Origin: an uncultured Nitrospira sp.
GTDB taxonomy: Bacteria > Nitrospirota > Nitrospiria > Nitrospirales > Nitrospiraceae
Length of the DNA: 20,096 bases
Direction of reading: 5' to 3'
Assembly: GCA_946479785.1 (NCBI GenBank)
Contig: CAMLHQ010000060.1
Span: forward strand, 1-20,096
Position 1 is the stretch's first letter. Each line of letters begins with the position of its first letter. A program made the translations under genes and the position numbers. Shown piece after piece: positions 7,678-14,295 of the stretch. The notes under the pieces were generated by a model. The model was not told where the DNA came from and searched no databases. It saw only the letters and a list, made by a program, of their open reading frames with translations.

Positions 7678-7890
7678 GGCGCACCTCCACAGAAAGATTT
7701 ATGGTCGTAATGATCCGATTCCCTTCAGGTTCAACCAGATGAGTGCGCATGTAATTATTCCGGAGGGTCCGTAGTGGCGTAACAAAAATTTTTCCTAACG
7801 AAGGGACCTGATGCTAGGCCTATCACAGAGGGGATGGAACTAGAGATTCCCCTTGCGCAGGTGAGGACTGATGGGATGAACGTAAAGCGC

Positions 7891-7975
7891 ATTTCGCGGT
7901 GCGTGGCGAGCCGGCTCGTTGCTCGCCTCCCCACCCCTTCCGCTCCCTCACCGCTCATCGCACCTTACACCGCGC
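7891..7975 (+). repeat. Interspersed repeat, copy 2 (core 7893-7912)
   Basis: Core TTCGCGGTGCGTGGCGAGCC is followed by a C-rich tract and the right-module segment at 7953-7974, which matches bases 1-22 of the window at 21 of 22 positions. GGCGAGC (7905-7911) and GCTCGCC (7921-7927) form a perfect 7-bp stem with a 9-base loop. The rest of the 7678-8054 gap holds nothing else I can name apart from an A5T5 tract near 7785. Confidence 0.8.
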
Positions 7976-8054
7976 TCTTTTTCACCGGAAATTGCTTCAC
8001 ACAATTATCTCTGTTAATACATTCCCCGATTGTTGTGAGTCTCTTCGGCAATAC

Positions 8055-8405
8055 ATGAAAAGAGCTATCATTCTGATGAGTATTGTTCTCACAGCGTGTT
8101 CTGCAACAGTTCCTGCGACTATGAGGATCGAAAGAAATCAAATCCTGCGAGGATCTGCGAGCGGGAAGGTTGGGAGGGATGCGGTTATTTCCGTGAAAAA
8201 TATCGAGGGTCTGTCCTGCGCGGGGAAGATGTTTGTTCCTGTCACCGAGACCACTACTGAAGGCACAATCCAATGTAGCGATAAACGGAAAGGGAATTTT
8301 ATTGCGAATGGTAAGGGCGACTCGTGGGCGGGAGAAGGGAAACTGAACGATGGATCGAAATTCATGATATTGCTTGGAACGAATAGGACATCGCTAGAGT
8401 ACTAA
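8055..8405 (+). CDS. Small lipoprotein of unknown function
   Basis: A 116-residue protein with lipoprotein signal MKRAIILMSIVLTAC; lipobox LTAC, Cys15. The mature part (GSASGKVGRDAVISV, then GKMFVPVTETTTEGTIQC, GNFIANGKGDSWAGEGKL) looks like a small all-beta domain with one or two Cys. I recognise no named family. An upstream in-frame start at 7899 exists but would put 52 residues read through the repeat ahead of the signal peptide, so I reject it. The ribosome site is weak. The gene directly follows repeat copy 2. Confidence 0.75.
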   Translation: MKRAIILMSIVLTACSATVPATMRIERNQILRGSASGKVGRDAVISVKNIEGLSCAGKMFVPVTETTTEGTIQCSDKRKGNFIANGKGDSWAGEGKLNDGSKFMILLGTNRTSLEY

Positions 8406-8466
8406 AAACGCGATGCCCTGTCGGATTCTTCCGGCCCCTCCACAGCGTGTTTCCTTCGAGGAGAAA

Positions 8467-8583
8467 CAAAGGGGACGTTCTGCTTTTCCAGAAAGATACA
8501 CCTATTAGACAAGCATTTCGCGGCGCGTGGCGGGCCACCTCCACAAATCATCCAGGGCAAACACCTTCGGCCTGGAGGTGGCC
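8467..8583 (+). repeat. Interspersed repeat, copy 3 (core 8517-8536), with a long stem-loop
   Basis: GGGGACGTTCTGCTTTTCC forms the left side, then core TTCGCGGCGCGTGGCGGGCC, a full match to the consensus. The end of the core begins a perfect 11-bp inverted repeat: GGCCACCTCCA (8533-8543) and TGGAGGTGGCC (8573-8583). The stem-loop lies between the converging lipoprotein and RRM genes and could act as a two-way transcription block, though it has no T run. Confidence 0.8.
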
Positions 8584-8603
8584 TCATGCTTTCCCCTCGG
8601 ATA

Positions 8604-8894
8604 TCACGAAATGGACGTGGTCACTGAACGTGAAGTCATTTCTTTGTCATCTGGGTCTGGAGGTTCCCATATATCCAGATGCTTGCCCGCAACTTCAAAG
8701 ATCTGTTGCGCGCTGAAGATATGCTCCACTTCCTCGGGACAGGACATTTGCACGACGCCGAGGCCGTGGGAGTGGCCATGCGCATCCCTCAGAACTTGCG
8801 CTGATTCCACAGTCCCGAATGGGACGAATATCTGAAGGAGCTGCGCATTGGTGAAAGCGACAGGGAGTCCACTGATATGGATTTTAGATGCCAT
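8604..8894 (-). CDS. RRM-type RNA-binding protein
   Basis: A 96-residue protein that is one RNA recognition motif. RNP2 is IHISGLP (5-11), then helix 1 (TNAQLLQIFVPFG), strand 2 (VESAQVLRD) and RNP1-like HSHGLGVVQM. Bacterial single-RRM proteins of about 80-100 residues (Rbp type) bind RNA and are often cold- or stress-linked. Here RNP1 lacks the usual aromatic residues (GLGVVQM for GFGFVxF), so its RNA affinity may differ. AAGGAGGT lies seven bases before the ATG, close to a perfect ribosome site, so expression may be high. It is divergent from the receiver gene at 9227. Confidence 0.9.
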   Translation of the reverse strand: MASKIHISGLPVAFTNAQLLQIFVPFGTVESAQVLRDAHGHSHGLGVVQMSCPEEVEHIFSAQQIFEVAGKHLDIWEPPDPDDKEMTSRSVTTSIS

Positions 8895-9226
8895 GCCTAC
8901 ACCTCCTTGTGAGAGGTAAGCATTGTCTTGGTGAGCAAGGGGCAGGAAAATAAGCCCAGGAGGGAACCGGATAGGGCTTCTTTAGGAGCTCCTGCGCAAG
9001 GCAATGTCTGCCTTAACGTGATCGAACAGTTTTCAGGCTACGCGTAAAATGTTAGGAAGTCAAACAATTTGATAAAACGAGGGTAGTTCATATAGTTAAG
9101 TCGTCTCCTATCCTACACACTAAGGCGGTTTGCTTAATTGACGCTTGGCTTCAAAGCGCCTAGAGTCACCCTCCCCCACAGGCCTCCTGGAAGGCCCGAC
9201 CGTCGACAGGCCTAGAAAGGCGGGGC
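8895..9226. promoter_or_regulatory. Divergent promoter region between RRM and receiver genes
   Basis: This 332-bp gap must carry both promoters. It includes an AT-rich stretch at about 9045-9110, the palindrome AGGAGCTCCT (8983-8992), and two direct copies of ACAGGCCT (9178-9185 and 9206-9213) just before the receiver start. I cannot assign exact promoter boxes. No gene is seen. Confidence 0.4.
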
Positions 9227-9658
9227 ATGTCGGACGCGCCTCTCATACTTCTCATTGATGGAAATCGAGAAGACCGCGAGTATTACACTCAACTCCTCCG
9301 AATTTCCTCGCCGGGGTTCGATGTGCTCCGTGTGCCTACTGGTCGGGTCGGTCTCGCTCTTTGCAAACAGCAGCTAATTGATTGCGTCGTGCTGGAGCTT
9401 GATCTGGATGACATGTCGGGCTTCGAGGTCTTGCTCAGGTTGATTCCTCGTGTTCAGCATCCTAAAATTGCCGTGGTCATCCTCACACGGCTCGCGAACC
9501 CCTACTTGTTGGAAGCCGCTATCAATAACGGCGCACAAGCCGCCCTGCACAAAAGTACGACATCCGGGGACATTCTCGTTAAGGCTATCCTCACAGCAAT
9601 GTCGACCGTGAAAACGGATCGGCAACTCCATCCTCGTCTGATAACACGAGACCTCTGA
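9227..9658 (+). CDS. Single-domain receiver with Glu at the phospho-acceptor position
   Basis: A 143-residue protein made of one receiver domain. The N-terminal strand is ILLIDGN (D11). The strand that normally ends in the phosphorylated Asp reads CVVLELDLDDMSGFEVL, and alignment with LLDxxxPxMxGxE places E57 at that position. Conserved T87 (VILTR) and K109 (LHKS) are kept. There is no output domain, so it would work by protein contact. Glu can mimic a phosphorylated state in some receivers, though D59 or D61 could substitute. AAAGG lies upstream of the ATG. No kinase gene is adjacent. It is probably cytoplasmic. Confidence 0.87.
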   Translation: MSDAPLILLIDGNREDREYYTQLLRISSPGFDVLRVPTGRVGLALCKQQLIDCVVLELDLDDMSGFEVLLRLIPRVQHPKIAVVILTRLANPYLLEAAINNGAQAALHKSTTSGDILVKAILTAMSTVKTDRQLHPRLITRDL

Positions 9659-9676
9659 CTGCACTTCATGGCTCAA

Positions 9677-9725
9677 GGGAACAAGAAAAGGAACAGGAAA
9701 AGGGAGAACAGGAAAAGGGGACAGA
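9677..9725 (+). repeat. Imperfect purine-rich tandem repeat
   Basis: Three to four imperfect units of about 12-15 bases of the type GGAACAGGAAAAG run into GGGGACAGAGGCTACTTTTC. It lies directly after the receiver gene and leads into repeat copy 4, so it may come from slippage in the repeat's left arm. Confidence 0.6.
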
Positions 9726-9785
9726 GGCTACTTTTCTGAGAGAGAGAAATGGCGTCAGAAACCATTTCGCGGCGCGTGGCGGGGT
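9713..9785 (+). repeat. Interspersed repeat, copy 4 (core 9766-9785), long left arm
   Basis: The copy reads GGGGACAGAGGCTACTTTTC, GAGAGAAATGGCGTCAGAAACCA, then the core with GGGGT at its end. The whole 70-base arrangement is repeated at 10261-10334, in the same direction, on the other side of the zinc-ribbon gene. Confidence 0.8.
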
Positions 9786-9911
9786 GCTGCTTTTTATTTC
9801 ACAGGGGTGTTCACAATGGACGCGAAGCGGGACCGGACCAGCCTGAGCGCTCGCGTTGCATAGGACCGTTTGCTCCGCTTCCTGTTTCGATGGAGGGAGA
9901 CTAGACAATCA

Positions 9912-10097
9912 CTAAACAACAGCGGCCTCAACTTTATTGGTTTCTACAGTTTTAGCCTGTAGGCTTTTTCTCCGGTTATTGGAGATCGTTCTATCAATGA
10001 GCGCTCCACAATTGATGCATTTCCAGGCGTAAAAGATTAAAAAGAAATCCGAGAAGCGTTCCAACGTCATAAATCCTTTGCATTTTGGACACTCCAT
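9912..10097 (-). CDS. Small zinc-ribbon protein
   Basis: A 61-residue protein starting MECPKC, with CINC about 20 residues later. The two CxxC pairs (Cys3/Cys6 and Cys27/Cys30) form a zinc ribbon. Between them is a hydrophobic, aromatic segment (FSDFFLIFYAW). A basic tail (NNRRKS) follows. It could bind nucleic acid or another protein; the function is unknown. Small proteins of this style are, from memory, common in Nitrospira-like genomes. AGGAGG lies five bases before the ATG, a strong start. The gene sits between two same-direction copies of the interspersed repeat. Confidence 0.82.
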   Translation of the reverse strand: MECPKCKGFMTLERFSDFFLIFYAWKCINCGALIDRTISNNRRKSLQAKTVETNKVEAAVV

Positions 10098-10217
10098 CTT
10101 TCCCTCCTTAATTTCGATTCAAAGCTGTTGTCTCTAGGAGCAATTTTTAGTCCCTTGAAGTGAATTTAAACTTTTCAAAGAGTTAATCGGTAAAGTTGTC
10201 TTAAGGGTATTACTTAT

Positions 10218-10245
10218 ACGTACAATGTCGTACAAACTTGTACGT
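10218..10245. promoter_or_regulatory. TTGTAC/GTACAA half-site array, possible operator
   Basis: ACGTACAA (10218-10225) and TTGTACGT (10238-10245) form a perfect inverted repeat with a 12-base spacer, and the spacer contains a third GTACAA. The array lies in an AT-rich gap about 120 bases upstream of the zinc-ribbon start on the minus strand. This fits an operator for a dimeric regulator. The same half-site forms the palindrome at 2240-2253. Confidence 0.45.
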
Positions 10246-10260
10246 CAAAGCCAAGGAATA

Positions 10261-10400
10261 AGAAGGGGGACAGGCTACTCGTTCTTGCGTTGAGAGAAAC
10301 GGCGTCAGAAACCATTCGCGGCGCGTGGCGGGCCGGCGCCTTTATCACTCTTTCCGTTCTCCCTCACCACACAGACCTATGGACCAGCCGGTCGGGAAAG
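10261..10400 (+). repeat. Interspersed repeat, copy 5 (core 10315-10334)
   Basis: GGGGGACAGGCTACTC, GAGAGAAACGGCGTCAGAAACCA and a core identical to the consensus are followed by a partial right module (ACACAGACCTATGGACCAGCC). GGCGC (10320-10324) pairs with GCGCC (10336-10340) around the same 11-base loop as in copy 1. Confidence 0.8.
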
Positions 10401-10450
10401 AGTACAGTTACCCAAGGCTTTCTGCTTGGCGACGAGACGCAGGAGCAAAG

Positions 10451-11149
10451 ATGACAAAAAAAGAGGGTGGTTCTTCTGGTTCTTCTGCCCGTTCTACGTT
10501 TTCTCTGCTCATCCTGGCTCTCTTTCTGCTCGATTCGTTCGTACTCCCCTCGTTCAATCTAAATCGAAATCAAGCCCACGCCGCAGGCGGAGGTCAGATG
10601 AAGTTCCAGCGCATATCAACACAGTTCATCGCGGCGTTGGGCGATCCAGGTGCGACCTCCGGGAGCGGCGCGCAATCGTGGGGTCTGTGGCCTCTGGACC
10701 CAGGTCCTCGGGGCGTCGAGTTGAAGAGCTATAAACGGTTGAAGGATGCCGGTGGAGTCGCCCCGGCGCGCTGGAAATTCGACGGCACGGACTGGTGGCT
10801 GGAGGAACACGGCTTGATCATGGAGCAGCCGACCTTTCCGCTCCCTCCCGGCAAATACGTGGTCACGGGCAGCCGCGACGTGACGGCTGTGCTGACCATT
10901 CATCCCGCCGACAGGAATGGCGACAGGCGCTGGGAGCTCGATAAAGGTGCGACGCTCTACGACGTGACGCACCTGGCCTGCCGCTCCGCGCGCTATACAC
11001 CGGCAGCGGTTGGTGGTTCGTGCTCGCCGGCAAACGTGCAGAGGACTGCATTTCCAGTTGCGCCAGGGGGAGCGATGCCTCCGGTCGAGGGCTGTACGAA
11101 GCAGGACTATGCGGTTCTAATCGTGATCGGCGTGGGCGTGGAAGACTGA
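10451..11149 (+). CDS. Secreted protein of unknown function
   Basis: A 232-residue protein. AGGAG five bases before the ATG at 10451 decides the start; the longer frame from a GTG at 10325 begins inside the repeat core. A long n-region is followed by hydrophobic LLILALFLLDSFVL and likely cleavage after AHA (about residue 44). The mature part has paired Trp/Gly-rich segments (SWGLWPLDPGPRG, WKFDGTDWWLEEHG), a PPGKYVVTG strand, HPADRNGDRRWEL, and a C-terminal part with Cys in HLACRS, GGSCSP and EGCTK. I do not recognise a characterised family. It looks richer in GC than its neighbours, which may mean transfer. An in-frame 18-codon extension follows the TGA stop. Confidence 0.78.
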   Translation: MTKKEGGSSGSSARSTFSLLILALFLLDSFVLPSFNLNRNQAHAAGGGQMKFQRISTQFIAALGDPGATSGSGAQSWGLWPLDPGPRGVELKSYKRLKDAGGVAPARWKFDGTDWWLEEHGLIMEQPTFPLPPGKYVVTGSRDVTAVLTIHPADRNGDRRWELDKGATLYDVTHLACRSARYTPAAVGGSCSPANVQRTAFPVAPGGAMPPVEGCTKQDYAVLIVIGVGVED

Positions 11150-11213
11150 ACGCCGGTGACGACGGACTACAAGGAACGCGACAACACCTTCACGGCGGGA
11201 GAATGAAACCGCG

Positions 11214-11244
11214 TTAGGAACCACTTCGCGGCGCGTGGCGGGCT
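11214..11244 (+). repeat. Interspersed repeat, copy 6 (core 11225-11244)
   Basis: TTAGGAACCA followed by core TTCGCGGCGCGTGGCGGGCT, which differs from the consensus only at the last base. It lies between converging genes. Confidence 0.8.
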
Positions 11245-11295
11245 GAAAAGTAGAACGTCCACGGAGGTGAACGCCTAACCTGCTCACCTTTTTCC

Positions 11296-11715
11296 TCAGT
11301 TTTCGTGGTGGAGCGCCAGGAGTTGATCAAGCTGCGCTTGAACTGCAATCAGCTCGTGTTCGCCCTTTGGATTGACACGGATTGCTTCAACACCCTCTAC
11401 CGGCACGGCTTCGTCGTCAATCCAAAACACTTCTTGTTCAGCTAGGAGTTTCAAGGCTTCCGCGATCCAAACGGTCTTATTGGCGTAATTGGTCCATTCT
11501 GCGTAGCGAAATTGGCCTACCAGATTGGCATTATACGTTACCGTCAGGAATGCTTTAACCTTCTCTTGATCCCACGAAGTCAACCAAATCACTTCAAACT
11601 GGTCAAAGGCCCATTCCAGCCAAGTATTCACTCCAGGGCGCAACTGGAATGCGCCGTTGTAATCGCCGAACAAAACACCGTCGATATCGTGAAAGAGGAT
11701 AGGCTTGAGGCTCAT
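11296..11715 (-). CDS. HAD-like hydrolase
   Basis: A 139-residue protein with the HAD core. Motif I is FHDIDGVLF (nucleophile D10, general acid D12). Motif II is IWLTSWD (T46 or S47). K80 (NYANKT) fits motif III, and FWIDDEA (D100, D101) is motif IV. No cap domain is present, so this is a minimal C0-type HAD that may act on larger substrates such as proteins or nucleic acid ends. The arrangement resembles the HAD group linked to RNA-repair proteins, which is inference. The ribosome site is weak. It is cytoplasmic, a single gene between repeat copies 6 and 7. Confidence 0.83.
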   Translation of the reverse strand: MSLKPILFHDIDGVLFGDYNGAFQLRPGVNTWLEWAFDQFEVIWLTSWDQEKVKAFLTVTYNANLVGQFRYAEWTNYANKTVWIAEALKLLAEQEVFWIDDEAVPVEGVEAIRVNPKGEHELIAVQAQLDQLLALHHEN

Positions 11716-11830
11716 GCCAACAAGCTTACCAGAGGATTATTAAAAGAGGTGATGGCTGTTTATCGTGCACCGTTTCCTACTCCCAAGTCACGCCGGTCTA
11801 CGTGGCGCTTCCCGAATGATCTGGAGAACT

Positions 11831-11935
11831 GAAAAGGTGTCAGGAACCATTTCGCGGCGCGTGGCGGGCCAGTGCGTTCTCGATTTCGCTCTCCGAGTCT
11901 GCTTCAACCGTACTACCCACTCTACCGGGTCATAA
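11831..11935 (+). repeat. Interspersed repeat, copy 7 (core 11851-11870)
   Basis: GAAAAGGTGTCAGGAACCA and a core identical to the consensus, then AGTGCGTTC as in copy 9, and a pyrimidine-rich tract. A TAGAAT at 11998-12003 lies only six bases before the next start codon. Confidence 0.82.
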
Positions 11936-12009
11936 TAATGAAATACGACCTGCAGATAGGTAAAGATAGGTCCAGCCAGACTTAGAGCGCAACGGAGTAG
12001 AATGGCGAT

Positions 12010-12924
12010 ATGAATCTCGTTGTGACTGGGGGAACAGGGTTCATTGGACGCGCCTTGTGTGTGTCCTTGTCTCGAAGCGGCCACCGGGTAACTGTCCTTA
12101 CGAGAAATGGACGAGTTGCTTCAGAGCTGTTTAGGACTTTGGTCACGACGGTTGAGTGGAATGGTCGTGATCCAGGTGTCTGGGAGGAGAGTCTCGAAGG
12201 ATGCGATGCGGTCATTAACCTTGCCGGTGCGCCGATTGCTGATGCGCGGTGGACCGATGAGCGAAAACGGCTTCTTACCGATAGCAGAGTGCACCTCACG
12301 CGACGTCTCGTTGAAGCAATATCGCAACGGTCTTCGAAACCGAGCGTCCTCATCAGTGCCTCCGGCATCGGGTACTACGGCGCAAGCGATGATCGTGTGT
12401 TAGGCGAAGCCGCACCCCGCGGCCAGGGGTTTCTTGCCGATCTATGCCTCGCATGGGAAAACGAAGCGCGACGGGCTGAAGGGTTCGGCACTCGTGTGGT
12501 CCTCTTGCGCACCGGGATGGTACTCGAACGAGACGGCGGGGCGTTGCCGAAGATGCTTTTCCCATTTCGTTTGTATCTGGGCGGCCCGATCATGCCAGGG
12601 ACACAGTGGGTGTCGTGGATCCATAGAAGGGATCACTTCGGACTTATCGAGTGGGCCCTGACGATGCCGAGTGTCTCAGGGCCCATCAATGCAGTGGCTC
12701 CCGAGCCGGAAAGGATGCAGGCGTTTTGCGCGACGCTAGGGCGAGTCCTCAATCGTCCTTCCTGGCTTCCAGTTCCCGGCATAGCTTTATCCCTCGCACT
12801 CGGTGAGTTGAGTACGCTCATGACGACCGGCCAGCGAGTGAGTCCGGAGAAAGCGCTAGCGAGTGGATACGTCTTTCACTATCCAGCGCTCGAGGCAGCC
12901 TTACAGACCATTCTGAAGAAATGA
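12010..12924 (+). CDS. TIGR01777-type NAD-dependent epimerase (YfcH/SDR39U1-like)
   Basis: A 304-residue extended short-chain dehydrogenase. The nucleotide motif is TGGTGFIG (6-13). Family marks follow in order: DAVINLAGAPIADARW, LISASGIGYYG with the catalytic-type Tyr, a segment of the FLADLCLAWE type, RTGMVLERDGGALPKM, and WIHRRDHFGLIEWAL. The C-terminal part carries the short domain specific to this group (NRPSWLPVPGIAL, LALGELSTLMTTGQRVSP). Length is normal for the family. The substrate is not established; members are commonly annotated as nucleotide-sugar-like epimerases or cell-division-inhibitor SulA-like proteins. It is cytoplasmic. GGAG lies about 12 bases before the ATG, and a TAGAAT overlaps this area. 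Confidence 0.92.
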   Translation: MNLVVTGGTGFIGRALCVSLSRSGHRVTVLTRNGRVASELFRTLVTTVEWNGRDPGVWEESLEGCDAVINLAGAPIADARWTDERKRLLTDSRVHLTRRLVEAISQRSSKPSVLISASGIGYYGASDDRVLGEAAPRGQGFLADLCLAWENEARRAEGFGTRVVLLRTGMVLERDGGALPKMLFPFRLYLGGPIMPGTQWVSWIHRRDHFGLIEWALTMPSVSGPINAVAPEPERMQAFCATLGRVLNRPSWLPVPGIALSLALGELSTLMTTGQRVSPEKALASGYVFHYPALEAALQTILKK

Positions 12925-12945
12925 TGAAAGTGAAGGACGATTCTG

Positions 12946-13010
12946 GGGGACAAGAAAAAGGTGACATTCTGCTTTTCGCGGCGCATGGCGTGCCGCTTTC
13001 TCCGCCTCCG
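12946..13010 (+). repeat. Interspersed repeat, copy 8 (core 12975-12994)
   Basis: GGGGGACAAGAAAAAGGTGACATTCTGC precedes core TTCGCGGCGCATGGCGTGCC (two differences), then a pyrimidine-rich tract. The left arm shares ACATTCTGCTTTTC with the left side of copy 3 (ACGTTCTGCTTTTC). Confidence 0.75.
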
Positions 13011-13097
13011 CCTCTCTCAGCTCGTACTACGCTTTAGCATTTACGGAATGAGTGGCGTAGACTGCCACGATAATTCTATTGATTAGGCTAAGGAGTC

Positions 13098-13544
13098 ATG
13101 GGGAAGTCCTGGGCCGGATGCTATGGTTTTCTCATCGCACTCGTGGTCCTGCTGAATGCAGGAAAGGTGTGGGCACAGTCACATGATGCATCGCCTTTCG
13201 ATAGCCCATTGCCTGGCGCGATGATCACATCCATCAAGGAAACGTCCAACTGGTGTGGCACCTTCACGAAACCCGACTATCGATACGGCAAGTCGGAAGA
13301 AGATGACGGGAAGACGCAGAACGACGTCACTGAGCAACGGCCGTCACCCAATCGCATGACGGTGACCGAAGACATGAGGTGCCGGCAGTGCCACGGGAAA
13401 TGCACAGCCGACAGTCTGCGGTGCCGGAGTCAGTGCTTAAGCGATAGCGCCTGCTTGGTCCATTGTGAAGAACGATCGAGCAAGTGCAACGAGATGTGCA
13501 AGCAGATCTTTCAGTGCGGAGACAAAGAAACGGGAACATTCTGA
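13098..13544 (+). CDS. Exported Cys-rich protein with CX3C repeats
   Basis: A 148-residue protein with signal peptide (hydrophobic 9-24, cleavage after VWA near 26). The C-terminal part has ten Cys between residues 95 and 140: C95, C98, C102, C109, C113, C119, C123, C130, C134, C140. Four CX3C pairs (98/102, 109/113, 119/123, 130/134) recur every 10-11 residues, the spacing expected of a helix held by disulfides or binding metals. C95-R-Q-C98-H99 also fits the haem c motif CxxCH. The N-terminal mature half is polar and probably disordered. AAGGAG lies only two bases before the ATG, which is closer than usual. I recognise no family. Confidence 0.82.
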   Translation: MGKSWAGCYGFLIALVVLLNAGKVWAQSHDASPFDSPLPGAMITSIKETSNWCGTFTKPDYRYGKSEEDDGKTQNDVTEQRPSPNRMTVTEDMRCRQCHGKCTADSLRCRSQCLSDSACLVHCEERSSKCNEMCKQIFQCGDKETGTF

Positions 13545-13546
13545 AT

Positions 13547-13660
13547 GTCGCGGCGCGCGGCGGGCCAGTGCGTTCCATCGGTCTGCACCTCCGTCACTTA
13601 TCGATAGGAGTCCCTCCACCTCGCCATAGACCCGCCCGCTTCGAACACGTAGAATGTGCC
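13547..13660 (+). repeat. Interspersed repeat, copy 9 (core 13547-13566), with right module
   Basis: The core is GTCGCGGCGCGCGGCGGGCC, two bases after the stop of the Cys-rich gene. The right module includes CCATAGACCCGCCCGCTTC and ends ACGTAGAATGTGCC, with TAGAAT at 13650-13655, 90 bases before the next ATG. Confidence 0.8.
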
Positions 13661-13664
13661 GATT

Positions 13665-13685
13665 TCTTCTCACCTGGCGAGAAGA
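13665..13685 (+). promoter_or_regulatory. 7-bp hairpin upstream of the flavin-reductase-like gene
   Basis: TCTTCTC (13665-13671) and GAGAAGA (13679-13685) are perfect complements around a seven-base loop, about 60 bases before the ATG. It could be a leader-RNA hairpin; no T run follows. Confidence 0.35.
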
Positions 13686-13745
13686 GCTCGCGCTGTTTTT
13701 CGCACCTAATCCGCGTTAGGCAAACAGGACGGGACGCATACGGTC

Positions 13746-14288
13746 ATGACAAGGATGAAGCTCGGCAAAGCCTTCACACTGATGGAACCAGGCCCAGTTG
13801 TCTTCGTCACGACTAGTGATGGCGAGAACAACAACATCATGACCATCTCATGGACCATGGTATTGGACTTTAGTCCAATATTTGCCATAACCACAGGGCC
13901 CTGGAACTATTCATATGCGGCACTTCGCAAATTCAGGGAATGCGTCATTTCAATCCCCACTGTGGACCTCATCGATCAGGTCGTTGGCGTCGGGACATGT
14001 TCCGGTGCCGACACTGATAAATTTGCAAAGTTCCGACTGACTCCTGTGAAGAGCAAACATGTCAGGGCTCCCTTGATTAAGGAATGCGTGGCGAACATCG
14101 AATGTAGGGTTGTCGACATTATTAGGCAGCACAATATCGTTGTTCTCGAGGGCGTGGCTGCGTACCTTGATCCTTCACGAAAAGAGAAGCGAACCCTTCA
14201 CGCAATTGGTGATGGAACCTTCGTAGTGGACGGGCGCAAGCTGGATCGAAGGGAAATGATGCGGTCGAAGATTCCAGATGGTATCTGA
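13746..14288 (+). CDS. Flavin-reductase-like (flavoredoxin-type) protein
   Basis: A 180-residue protein with the FMN-binding split-barrel of the flavin reductase-like family. PGPVVFVTTSDGENNNIMTISW (16-37) is the typical flavin-contacting segment, then FAITTGPWNYSYAALRKFRECVISIP and CSGADTDKFAKFRLTP, which carries the family's G-x-D-x-K-F pattern. Members bind FMN and reduce flavin with NAD(P)H or pass electrons (flavoredoxin). The physiological partner is unknown. No signal peptide. The ribosome site is weak. It converges with the YtxH gene, with 7 bases between the stops; CGGTT-TCT-AACCG at 14290-14302 forms a small hairpin there. Confidence 0.9.
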   Translation: MTRMKLGKAFTLMEPGPVVFVTTSDGENNNIMTISWTMVLDFSPIFAITTGPWNYSYAALRKFRECVISIPTVDLIDQVVGVGTCSGADTDKFAKFRLTPVKSKHVRAPLIKECVANIECRVVDIIRQHNIVVLEGVAAYLDPSRKEKRTLHAIGDGTFVVDGRKLDRREMMRSKIPDGI

Positions 14289-14295
14289 GCGGTTT

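Noticed and set aside
7899..8054. N-terminal extension of the lipoprotein at 8055
   Set aside because: It reads through the repeat and puts 52 residues ahead of a clear lipoprotein signal.
9666..9908. 80-codon minus-strand frame
   Set aside because: Its end is a translated purine repeat (PFSCSPFSCSFSC) and its middle is the repeat core. No ribosome site.
13095..13099. Haem c assignment for the Cys-rich protein as a firm call
   Set aside because: CxxCH can arise by chance in a run of ten Cys; the regular CX3C spacing is an equal or better explanation. Kept only as a possibility in the finding.
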